Below are positions 1-5,021 of a stretch of 8,073 nt of DNA, piece after piece. Position 1 is the stretch's first letter; each line of letters starts with the position of its first letter. The notes under the pieces were generated by a model. The model was not told the origin of the DNA and did not search any database. It saw only the letters and a list, made by a program, of their open reading frames with translations. The stretch comes from Thermoleophilia bacterium (GTDB lineage: Bacteria; Actinomycetota; Thermoleophilia; Gaiellales; Gaiellaceae). The DNA lies in the NCBI GenBank assembly GCA_014534415.1, contig JACVRM010000098.1, positions 1-8,073 of the forward strand, read 5' to 3'. Position numbers and translations under genes: made by a program.

Positions 1-772
1 CGGCGCCGGGTTCCACGAGGCGTACACCTGGACGCTCGTGCCGGCCGGCAACGGGCGCATCGAGCTCGCGGAGCCGTACTCGGTGGAGCTCGCCGCACTC
101 CGCACGGACCTCCAGCATGGGCTGCTCGAGTCCGCGCGCCGCAACGCCAACGCCGGCGTCGACCGGATCGCGCTGTTCGAGCTCGCACGGGTCTTCCTGC
201 CGGACCTGGTCCCGAGCCATGCCCCCGGACCTGGTCCCGGGCTGCCCACGGAGCGCTGGCACGTTGCGGGAATCGTCGACGGCGGCTTCTTCCGCGCCAA
301 GGGCGCGGTCGAGACGCTGTACCGCGCGCTTGGAGTCGGACTCACCGTCGAGCGGGCAGACGGGCGAGCGGCGCGTACTCCGGACGGCGTCATCCGAGAG
401 CTCGACGAGGGCTGGGGGTACTTCGAGCTCGACCTCGACGGCCTCTTCGAGCGCGTCGACGACGTCTCCCTCTACGAGGACGTGATCACCTATCCGGCCG
501 TCAAGCAGGATCTCGCCTTCGCCGTGGACGAGGGCGTGACGGCGGGCGAGCTGATCGCCGCGGCGCACGAGGCGGCCGGCCCCGAGCTCCGCGAGCTGCG
601 CGTCTTCGACGTCTACCGCGGCCCGCAGGTCGGCGAAGGCCGCAAGTCGATCGCGTTCGCGGCCGCGTTCCAGTCGCCCGAGCGGACGCTCTCCGACGAG
701 GACGCGGCCCGGCTGCGAGAGCGGATCGTGCGGGCGCTCGCCGAGCGCTTCGGCGCCGAGCTGCGGGCCTGA
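1..772 (+). CDS. pheT: Phenylalanine--tRNA ligase beta subunit, C-terminal part (5' end outside window)
   Basis: This is the last ~256 residues of the beta subunit of the alpha2-beta2 Phe-tRNA synthetase, which charges tRNA-Phe in the cytoplasm. The frame is open from base 2 and stops at TGA 770-772. The first third (GAGFHEAYTWTLV, then RTDLQHGLLESARRNAN and FELARVFLP) matches the beta-subunit catalytic-like core. The last ~95 residues, from YEDVITYPAVKQDLAF to the end, are the ferredoxin-fold anticodon-binding (FDX-ACB) domain, with the usual VFDVYRG and KSIAFAAAFQ segments. pheS would be expected upstream, outside the window. One oddity is a Pro/Gly-rich loop (DLVPSHAPGPGPG) after FELARVFLP; its DNA carries two copies of a 14-base palindrome-containing repeat. 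The identification is firm; only the N-terminus is missing. Confidence 0.95.
   Translation, partial: GAGFHEAYTWTLVPAGNGRIELAEPYSVELAALRTDLQHGLLESARRNANAGVDRIALFELARVFLPDLVPSHAPGPGPGLPTERWHVAGIVDGGFFRAKGAVETLYRALGVGLTVERADGRAARTPDGVIRELDEGWGYFELDLDGLFERVDDVSLYEDVITYPAVKQDLAFAVDEGVTAGELIAAAHEAAGPELRELRVFDVYRGPQVGEGRKSIAFAAAFQSPERTLSDEDAARLRERIVRALAERFGAELRA
201..239. repeat. Two copies of CGGACCTGGTCCCG inside pheT
   Basis: The 14-mer occurs at 201-214 and again at 226-239, 25 bp apart. Its core GGACCTGGTCC is an 11-bp palindrome around a central T. The spacing is not a multiple of three, so the two copies are read in different frames. They encode the Pro/Gly-rich loop after FELARVFLP, which looks longer than in the PheT proteins I remember. 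Confidence 0.6.
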
Positions 773-786
773 GGCGCCACGCCAAA

Positions 787-804
787 ACCCCTCGTTCGAG
801 GGGT
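787..804 (+). terminator. Stem-loop just after pheT, possible terminator
   Basis: ACCCCTC (787-793) pairs with GAGGGGT (798-804) around the loop GTTC, a perfect 7-bp stem starting 15 bases after the pheT stop. No T-run follows, so it is either a T-less hairpin terminator of the kind proposed for high-GC actinobacteria or a 3'-end stabiliser. Confidence 0.5.
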
Positions 805-817
805 CGGCCGGGCGCCT

Positions 818-839
818 GAATCCCTCTAGTCAGGGATTC
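818..839. terminator. Second stem-loop in the pheT/933 gap
   Basis: GAATCCCT (818-825) pairs perfectly with AGGGATTC (832-839) around the 6-base loop CTAGTC. It lies 13 bases after the first hairpin, so the two form a tandem pair. It has no T-run. It could be a second terminator element or a protein-binding palindrome upstream of the next gene. Confidence 0.45.
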
Positions 840-920
840 CCCGGAGGCACCAGGCCGCTATACCGAGGGGTAGGGGACGGCGGGCGCTCTCTGGAACCGC
901 GTCCGCCTCGACTGCGACTA

Positions 921-930
921 GGGGAGAGGG
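921..930 (+). promoter_or_regulatory. Ribosome binding site of the 933 gene
   Basis: The purine run GGGGAGAGGG ends 2 bases before ATG 933, and GGAG at 923-926 sits 6 bases from the ATG. It is one of the clearest Shine-Dalgarno sites in the window and fixes this start. A weak -10-like TATACC at 859-864 is the only promoter candidate I saw upstream. Confidence 0.7.
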
Positions 931-932
931 AC

Positions 933-1727
933 ATGGGGTTGAAGAAGTTCTGCCTGCTGGCAGTGCTTGCGCTTGCGACGGGGCTGGTCTTCGCGCCGAG
1001 TGGTCTTGCGCAGACGGGCCAGACGGATGTCTGCCCGACGTACGACGGCAAGTACGAGATCGAGGGTGGCGGCTGGGAAGGCCCGGCAGCTTCCGGTATC
1101 CGAATCGTCTCGGCCGGCGGCAACGAGGTGCGGATCGAAGTGGCGGCCGGTTACACGCTGTCCGCCTTCTGCTACAAGACGGGCTCGGGCGGGGGCGGCG
1201 CGACGAGCGCCGAGGCGCCCATCGTCGGCCCGGCGACGTTCACGATCACGAAGACGGTCGCGGGTGGCGGCATCTCGCACGTCACGTTCGACGTGGGGCC
1301 GACTCCGGCGGACGTCTGCCCGAACATCGAGGGCGTGCAGGCCGAGGTTCCGGCGGGCATGGTGAAGGACGCGCAGGGCAACTGCGTGACCCCGCCGACG
1401 GACGTCTGCCCGAACATCGAGGGCGTCCAGACGGCGCTGCCTGAAGGTTTCGTGCTCGAGAACGGCATGTGTGTCTACCCGCCGCGCGTCACCACCGTCG
1501 TCGAGGAGCGCGTCGTGGAGAAGGTCGTGACGGTGTTGGTGCCGCAGGAGCGCATCGTCGAGAAGACGGTCACGGTGACGGTGCCCGCGCAGGCGACCGT
1601 GGTCGAGAAGGTCGTCACGCGCGTCGTCACGAAGGTCGTGACGAAGAAGGCGAAGCGGGCGGCCGTCAAGGGCAAGCGCTTCGGCAAGAAGGCGAAGAAG
1701 CCGCGTGTCCTTCCGCGCACTCGCTAG
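933..1727 (+). CDS. Secreted Cys-repeat / Val-Thr-repeat surface protein ending in LPRTR
   Basis: Hypothetical exported protein of 264 residues. Residues 1-26 are a Sec signal peptide (Lys pair, hydrophobic core, likely cleavage after GLA or LAQ). Residues ~32-122 form a Gly-rich domain that includes a SAFCYKTGS segment and ends ISHVTFDV; similar IS-H-V segments occur in actinobacterial surface proteins, from memory. Residues 127-156 and 157-186 are two copies of a ~30-residue unit starting DVCPNIEGVQ, each with two cysteines (129/151 and 159/180). A related TDVCP begins at 32. Residues 186-238 are a low-complexity stretch of VVEKVV/TVTV words, possibly a rigid stalk. Residues 238-258 are Lys/Arg-rich, and the protein stops at VLPRTR. 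The ATG has a strong ribosome site. The 3' end overlaps the sortase gene by 23 bases, suggesting coupling and that this protein is its substrate or partner. Exact function unknown. Confidence 0.85.
   Translation: MGLKKFCLLAVLALATGLVFAPSGLAQTGQTDVCPTYDGKYEIEGGGWEGPAASGIRIVSAGGNEVRIEVAAGYTLSAFCYKTGSGGGGATSAEAPIVGPATFTITKTVAGGGISHVTFDVGPTPADVCPNIEGVQAEVPAGMVKDAQGNCVTPPTDVCPNIEGVQTALPEGFVLENGMCVYPPRVTTVVEERVVEKVVTVLVPQERIVEKTVTVTVPAQATVVEKVVTRVVTKVVTKKAKRAAVKGKRFGKKAKKPRVLPRTR
1310..1426 (+). repeat. 90-bp-period direct repeat encoding the DVCPNIEGVQ module
   Basis: A 27-base segment starting GGACGTCTGCC is identical at 1310-1336 and 1400-1426. The period of 90 bp is exactly 30 codons. The rest of the unit has diverged, so this is an in-gene module duplication with an unusually well-preserved head. 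Confidence 0.75.
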
Positions 1728-2121
1728 CGCGCTCGTGGTTTCGGTCGTGGCGGGGCTCGCATTCGCGGGTCCCGCCACCACCGCGCCGCAGGCGCGACTC
1801 GTGATCGAGGGGATCGGCCTCGATGTGCGGCTCGCACGCCGGCTGAGCGAGGGGCCGGTCGCGTACTACCGCGACAGGGACACGATCGCCGTCGCCGGCC
1901 ACCGCACGACCTACTCGCACCCGTTTCGCGAGTTGCCGCGCTTGCGCCGCGGCGACCGGATCCGCCTCGGCGGCCGGGTCTACGAGGTGCGTCGCAAGGC
2001 GATCGTGCGGCCGCGTGCGACCTGGGTGCTCAACTACCGCGGCCTCGTTCTCTCGGCGTGCCACCCGGCAGGCAGCGACCGCTTCCGCTACGTCGTCTTC
2101 GCCGCCGAGCTCTCGCGCTGA
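1705..2121 (+). CDS. Sortase family transpeptidase (class E-like, compact)
   Basis: Cysteine transpeptidase expected to act outside the cytoplasmic membrane, cutting a sorting motif in exported proteins and joining them to the cell wall or to another protein. It has 138 residues. A hydrophobic signal/anchor occupies ~5-22. The catalytic domain runs from RLVIEGIGLDV (~31) to the end. The three catalytic residues are visible: His66 in AVAGHRTTYSHPF, Cys119 in LVLSACHPAG, and Arg128 nine residues after Cys in RFRYVVFA. GHRTTY followed by HPF and the CHP after the active-site Cys resemble class E sortases, whose known preference is LAxTG (family knowledge). The domain is compact: the strand region before His66 is shorter than usual. 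GTG 1705 lies inside the 3' end of the preceding gene (23-base overlap) with no good ribosome site, so translation is probably coupled. The class assignment is less sure than the family. Confidence 0.9.
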   Translation: MSFRALASALVVSVVAGLAFAGPATTAPQARLVIEGIGLDVRLARRLSEGPVAYYRDRDTIAVAGHRTTYSHPFRELPRLRRGDRIRLGGRVYEVRRKAIVRPRATWVLNYRGLVLSACHPAGSDRFRYVVFAAELSR

Positions 2122-2158
2122 AATCCGGACACGCGCGCGGCGCGTATTGGCTCGCGCA

Positions 2159-2164
2159 TAGACT
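2159..2164 (+). promoter_or_regulatory. Candidate -10 box (TAGACT) of the cupredoxin gene
   Basis: TAGACT fits the actinobacterial TANNNT -10 pattern. Transcription starting about 7 bases later would give a leader of ~12 bases that just includes the ribosome site. The same octamer CATAGACT precedes the E1 alpha gene at 6862-6869, which supports a shared sigma factor. No convincing -35 was found. Confidence 0.45.
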
Positions 2165-2171
2165 CGACCGC

Positions 2172-2178
2172 GAGGAGG
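2172..2178 (+). promoter_or_regulatory. Ribosome binding site GAGGAGG deciding GTG 2183
   Basis: GAGGAGG ends 4 bases before GTG 2183, which is also where a good signal peptide begins. This supports GTG 2183 as the start. Confidence 0.65.
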
Positions 2179-2182
2179 CCTC

Positions 2183-2866
2183 GTGTCCGTCCTGGTTCGC
2201 GCCGTGTTGCTCATCGCTCCAGTGCTCGCCGCCGCGAGCGGCGCCGCCGCCGGTCCACAGCAAACCGTCCTCGAAGGGGTCGTGGGGCCGGCGCCGACGA
2301 TCACGCTGACCAAGGACGGCGTGGAGGTCACGCGCCTCGACCCTGGCCAGTACACGATTCGGGTCGACGACCGAGCCGATTCGCACAACTTCCATCTCTT
2401 CGGCCCGGGGGTCAACGAGCGGACGGGGGTGGAGTTCGTCGGGCAGCAGACGTGGACGGTGATGCTTCAGGCCGGCGACTACACGTACCAGTGCGACCCG
2501 CACGCGACGGCGATGCGCGGCACGTTCAGGGTCGGCGCCCCGTCGACACCGCCGGTGCCGCAGGTCAAGCCGCTCGTCGGAACGGTGGGCCCGGGCAAGA
2601 CGATTGTGCTGCGGACCGGCTCGGGGACACGTGCGAAGGCACTGACAGCAGGCCGCTACCGGATCACCGTGCGCGACCGGACGGCCAGGGACAACCTGCA
2701 CCTCGTCGGACCGGGCGTCAACCGGCGGACGGGCGTCAGGTTCCGCGGCACGGTCCGCTGGACGATCACACTGAGGGCGGGCACGTACCGCTACCGCTCC
2801 GACGCGACGAAGCGGCTCCGCGGCTCGTTCCGGGTCATCGCATCGGCGCACGCGCACGGCGGCTAG
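2183..2866 (+). CDS. Exported protein with two cupredoxin-like domains, second one degenerate
   Basis: Secreted 227-residue protein. A signal peptide spans ~1-24 (hydrophobic run, then GAAAGPQQ). Two homologous beta-sandwich domains follow: A ~29-117 and B ~131-218, joined by a Pro-rich linker (119-130). Domain A has a plausible type 1 copper site: His68/His71 in HNFHLFGPG, then Cys104, His107 and Met111 in YQCDPHATAMRG. In domain B the matching stretches read DNLHLVGPG and YRYRSDATKRLRG: His173 is kept, but Cys104 is replaced by Tyr204, His107 by Asp207 and Met111 by Leu212. Domain A could carry electrons or bind copper in the cell envelope; B is probably structural or binds something else. 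The strong ribosome site and a -10 candidate indicate its own promoter, 61 bases after the sortase. It is convergent with the YihY gene, with 25 bases between them. Family assignment is good; the redox partner is unknown. Confidence 0.85.
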   Translation: MSVLVRAVLLIAPVLAAASGAAAGPQQTVLEGVVGPAPTITLTKDGVEVTRLDPGQYTIRVDDRADSHNFHLFGPGVNERTGVEFVGQQTWTVMLQAGDYTYQCDPHATAMRGTFRVGAPSTPPVPQVKPLVGTVGPGKTIVLRTGSGTRAKALTAGRYRITVRDRTARDNLHLVGPGVNRRTGVRFRGTVRWTITLRAGTYRYRSDATKRLRGSFRVIASAHAHGG

Positions 2867-2891
2867 GGTGCGACGGCTCGCCATGCGGGCG

Positions 2892-3833
2892 CTACGAGGC
2901 GCGCCGCGCCGGCTTGACGAGCCCCGCGTGCGGCCCGCCGGCCGCGCGGATGTCGGCCTGCCGGTCGAGCTCGGCGTTTAGCTCGGCGCCGAAGAGCAGC
3001 GCGAACGCCGAGTAGTTCAGCCAGAGCAGCAGCACGATCCCGCCCGCCAGCGAGCCGTACGTCTTGTCGTAGGAGCTCGAGAAGCTCGTGTACAGCGCGA
3101 AGAGGCCGGACAGGACCAGCCAGCCGACGCCGCCGACGAGCGAGCCCGGCGACACCCACTTCCAATTGCGATGCCGCGTGTCAGGCGCGAGGTAGTAGAC
3201 GAGCGCGAAGAAGATCAGGATGACCGTGAACGCGAGCGGCCACCGGATGATCGCCCAGACGAGGTCGAACGCGCCGCCCAGTCTCGCCCGGTCGGCAATC
3301 GCCTCCCCGAGCGGGCCGCCGAAGACGATCAGCAGGAAGAGGCCGGCCGTCACGACGCCGCTCATGACGACGAGCACGATCGCGGTCAGCCGCACCTTCC
3401 AGAAGGGACGCGTCTCCTGGCGGTCGTAGGCGCGATTGACCGCCTTGATGACCGCGTTCATCGCGCCGCTCGCCGCCCAGACGGCACCGAATGTCCCCAG
3501 CACGACGGCCGCTGCGGAGCCGCCTCCGCCCCTAGCGCTTTCCTCGGCGATCTCGATCGCCCTGATGACCTCGCCCGGCGCGACGACGCCCAGGAACTCC
3601 TGCATTTCGTCGAACGCGCCGATCAGGCCGAACAGCCCGACCAGCAGCACGACCGCCGGGAAGAAGGCCAGGATGGAGCTGAACGCGATCTGCTGGGCAA
3701 GCCCCATGCAGTCGTCCGCGATGAAGTCCTTGCCCGTGCGCTTGAGCGCGTCGAGCCACTCGCGGGCGCTCAGTCGCTGGGGGCCCTCCGGCGGCCGGCC
3801 GGCGTCGCCCTCAGTCGCGCTCGGAGACGACAA
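2892..3833 (-). CDS. YihY/BrkB-family integral membrane protein
   Basis: Polytopic inner-membrane protein of 313 residues, the usual length for the YihY/virulence factor BrkB family, whose molecular function is not settled. About six membrane segments are visible: ~50-72, 107-130, 150-172, 190-215, 230-250 and 262-284. Family hallmarks include LAQQIAFSSILAFFPAVV at the first segment, AVNRAYDRQETRPFWKVRLT after the second, and the signature YGSLAGGIVLLLWLNYSAF followed by LLFGAELNAELDR near the C-terminus. It is the last gene of the minus-strand operon. The start is TTG, overlapping the DUF3618 stop by 23 bases with no clear ribosome site; the next ATG (Met43) would remove conserved sequence, so TTG with translational coupling is preferred. 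The homologue BrkB of Bordetella was linked to serum resistance, and RNase BN was once wrongly assigned to this family; neither role should be transferred here. Confidence 0.92.
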   Translation of the reverse strand: MSSPSATEGDAGRPPEGPQRLSAREWLDALKRTGKDFIADDCMGLAQQIAFSSILAFFPAVVLLVGLFGLIGAFDEMQEFLGVVAPGEVIRAIEIAEESARGGGGSAAAVVLGTFGAVWAASGAMNAVIKAVNRAYDRQETRPFWKVRLTAIVLVVMSGVVTAGLFLLIVFGGPLGEAIADRARLGGAFDLVWAIIRWPLAFTVILIFFALVYYLAPDTRHRNWKWVSPGSLVGGVGWLVLSGLFALYTSFSSSYDKTYGSLAGGIVLLLWLNYSAFALLFGAELNAELDRQADIRAAGGPHAGLVKPARRAS

Positions 3834-4095
3834 AGCGGCCGAGCCGCGCCCACTCGTGGCCCTCGCGGCGGCGGCGGAAGAGCAGACGCGCGGTCGCGCC
3901 GATGCCGCCCGCGAGGAGGAAGCCCGCGCCCAGCGCGGCCGCAGCTGCGACGGGGAGCTTCGACTGGAGCTTCGCGGAGATGTTGGTCGCCTCGCCGATG
4001 CCCGAGCGCAGCTCCTCGACAGCCCTCGCGAGCTCGCCTCGCTCCGCCTCGATCTCCCGGCGGACGTCCTCCGCTGTCCGGTGGTTCTGCGCCAT
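3811..4095 (-). CDS. DUF3618 family small membrane protein
   Basis: Protein of 94 residues of the actinobacterial DUF3618 type, function unknown. Residues ~7-32 (TAEDVRREIEAERGELARAV) are the charged, probably coiled-coil start that defines the family. A single membrane helix spans ~49-70 (VAAAAALGAGFLLAGGIGA), followed by a strongly basic RLLFRRRRE stretch consistent with a cytoplasmic end. ATG at 4095 shares one base with the stop of the preceding Holin-X-like gene (TGATG), and GAAGAG stands just upstream. It overlaps the following YihY gene by 23 bases. In actinobacteria these genes commonly neighbour holin-like and DUF4235 genes, as here. Confidence 0.85.
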   Translation of the reverse strand: MAQNHRTAEDVRREIEAERGELARAVEELRSGIGEATNISAKLQSKLPVAAAAALGAGFLLAGGIGATARLLFRRRREGHEWARLGRFVVSERD

Positions 4096-4499
4096 CAGCT
4101 CTTCAATGCGCTCGTCGTTTGCCTTGCCTCGTCGATTGCCTGCTCGGGTACGGGCGGCGTCCCGCGCCTGACCGCCCTGAGAGCCAGCATGCCGAGCACG
4201 CCCGCGACCACGAGCAGCACGAGCGTGACGATCAGGAGCGCCAGCCAGCCGGGCAGGAAGGTGCCGAGCGCGGCGGCGACCGTCGCCAGCAGGAAGCCGA
4301 CGCCGAAGAGCCCGAAGACGGCCGCCCCGGCCCCGAGGCCGGCCCCTTTGCCGAGCGCGGTGAGCTTGGTCTTGAGCTCGAGCGTCGCCAGCTCGAGCTC
4401 GAGCTTGGCCAGTGAGCTGGCGTGCTCGGCGACGTGCTTCGCTGCGTTGCCGACGCCCGTCGAATTGCTCGTCGCCGCGTCAGGCTCGTGGGTGCGCAT
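4095..4499 (-). CDS. Actinobacterial Holin-X-like (phage holin superfamily III) membrane protein
   Basis: Protein of 134 residues. The N-terminal part (~20-50) is an amphipathic helix rich in Glu/Lys/Leu (SLAKLELELATLELKTKL), typical of this family. Two membrane helices follow (~56-78 and ~82-108) with a short FLPGW turn, then a cytoplasmic tail with PPVPEQAIDEARQT, also typical. The family carries the name 'holin', but these are chromosomal genes in most actinobacteria; there is no endolysin or other phage gene nearby, so an envelope or stress role is more likely than lysis. A good ribosome site, GGAGAGG on the minus strand (4508-4502), precedes ATG 4499. It overlaps the upstream 119-residue gene by 20 bases and touches the DUF3618 gene by one base. 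Confidence 0.85.
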   Translation of the reverse strand: MRTHEPDAATSNSTGVGNAAKHVAEHASSLAKLELELATLELKTKLTALGKGAGLGAGAAVFGLFGVGFLLATVAAALGTFLPGWLALLIVTLVLLVVAGVLGMLALRAVRRGTPPVPEQAIDEARQTTSALKS

Positions 4500-4839
4500 G
4501 ACCTCTCCAGTCGATCAGCTTCGCCGCCACGATGCCGACGGCGAACGCGATGCCGATCACGACGAGCGGGTTGGGGCCGCCCTTGCCTTTCGGCTTGGGC
4601 CGCTCGCCCAGTTGCGGGCCGGCCGGCGCCACGACGCCCTCGCCGGGCTTCTGGTCGGTCGGCGCCTCGCCGCGCAGGCGCGCCCTCATCAGGCTGGGCT
4701 TGAGCTTGCGGACGAACGCGGCGTCTTCGGCCAGCTCCCCGGCGAGCTTGGCCTTCGGGCCGCCCTTCGCGGCGAACTGGTTGGCGAGCTCCTGGAGTCG
4801 ATCGGCCGCCCGCTCGACGAGCTGGTCGGCGCGGTTCAT
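4480..4839 (-). CDS. Hypothetical tail-anchored membrane protein, 119 aa
   Basis: I do not recognise this protein. Residues 1-55 look helical, with alternating charged and hydrophobic residues (ADQLVERAADRLQELANQFA). Residues 56-90 are a Pro/Gly/Lys-rich linker. Residues 91-109 form one hydrophobic helix (PLVVIGIAFAVGIVAAKLI), followed by DWRGHAHPRA. The layout recalls small tail-anchored proteins such as the DUF883/ElaB type, but that is shape only, not proven homology. ATG 4839 overlaps the upstream DUF4235-like stop by four bases (ATGA), and its end overlaps the Holin-X-like gene by 20 bases, so it is clearly an operon member and probably translationally coupled. Confidence 0.75.
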   Translation of the reverse strand: MNRADQLVERAADRLQELANQFAAKGGPKAKLAGELAEDAAFVRKLKPSLMRARLRGEAPTDQKPGEGVVAPAGPQLGERPKPKGKGGPNPLVVIGIAFAVGIVAAKLIDWRGHAHPRA

Positions 4840-4964
4840 TTCTTGGTCGGCGGTTCCTCGCCCGTCGCGATCCGCCAGATCCGCGACGCGGCCCGGCGTG
4901 CCGCGAGGGTCGACGCGGCGCCGAGCACCGCGTAGAGGACCGTCCAGGTCATCTTCCGAAGCAC
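4836..4964 (-). CDS. Small DUF4235-like membrane protein (about 42 aa)
   Basis: Short membrane protein and first gene of the minus-strand operon. From Met53 of the longest open frame it reads TWTVLYAVLGAASTLAARR, one membrane helix, then AASRIWRIATGEEPPTKK. The W-x-x-ATGEEPP ending resembles DUF4235, small actinobacterial proteins often found next to DUF3618 and holin-like genes. Two starts are possible: ATG at 4952 (38 aa) or GTG at 4964 (42 aa). I prefer GTG because a TACGCT -10 box lies 7 bases upstream of it, which suits a leaderless start, while the GGAAG directly touching the ATG is too close to work as a ribosome site. A still longer frame to 5108 runs into argR and is unlikely. It overlaps the next gene by four bases. 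Confidence 0.65.
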   Translation of the reverse strand: MLRKMTWTVLYAVLGAASTLAARRAASRIWRIATGEEPPTKK

Positions 4965-4971
4965 GGGGGGA

Positions 4972-4977
4972 AGCGTA
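4972..4977 (-). promoter_or_regulatory. Candidate -10 box (TACGCT) of the membrane-protein operon
   Basis: On the minus strand TACGCT is followed by 7 bases (TCCCCCC) and then GTG 4964, the spacing expected when transcription begins at the start codon. The same hexamer with the same 7-base spacing precedes the TTG start at 6848. No -35 was recognised. Confidence 0.4.
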
Positions 4978-5008
4978 CCGCGCTCGGTCGGGGCCGAAAC
5001 GTCCGTCG

Positions 5009-5014
5009 TATTCT
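5009..5014 (+). promoter_or_regulatory. Candidate -10 box (TATTCT) of argR, leaderless
   Basis: TATTCT matches TANNNT and ends 7 bases before ATG 5022, so the transcript would begin at or next to the A of the ATG. There is no Shine-Dalgarno sequence in front of argR (the bases are CCTCGTC), which agrees with a leaderless message. No ARG-box-like operator was evident in 4965-5021. Confidence 0.5.
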
Positions 5015-5021
5015 CCTCGTC

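Noticed and set aside
1705..1727. Possible frameshift fusion of the LPRTR protein with the sortase
   Set aside because: Joining them needs a +1 shift, there is no slippery run in the overlap, both proteins have complete ends (signal peptides and motifs), and a plain 23-base overlap explains it.
918..1781. Minus-strand open frames opposite the LPRTR protein
   Set aside because: Their Arg/Asp/His-rich repeats mirror the Val/Thr repeats of the real gene, and they have no start signal.
2867..2891. Shared terminator between the cupredoxin and YihY genes
   Set aside because: Only a 4-bp stem (2879-2882 with 2888-2891) could be found in the gap; too weak to report as a feature.
4095..4499. Phage holin indicating a prophage
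   Set aside because: No endolysin, structural or integrase genes are nearby; this holin-like family is common in actinobacterial chromosomes beside DUF3618.
3436..4935. Long plus-strand open frame across the membrane operon
   Set aside because: It is the antisense of five well-supported genes; its product is low-complexity Ala/Arg/Ser with no domain, as expected at high GC.
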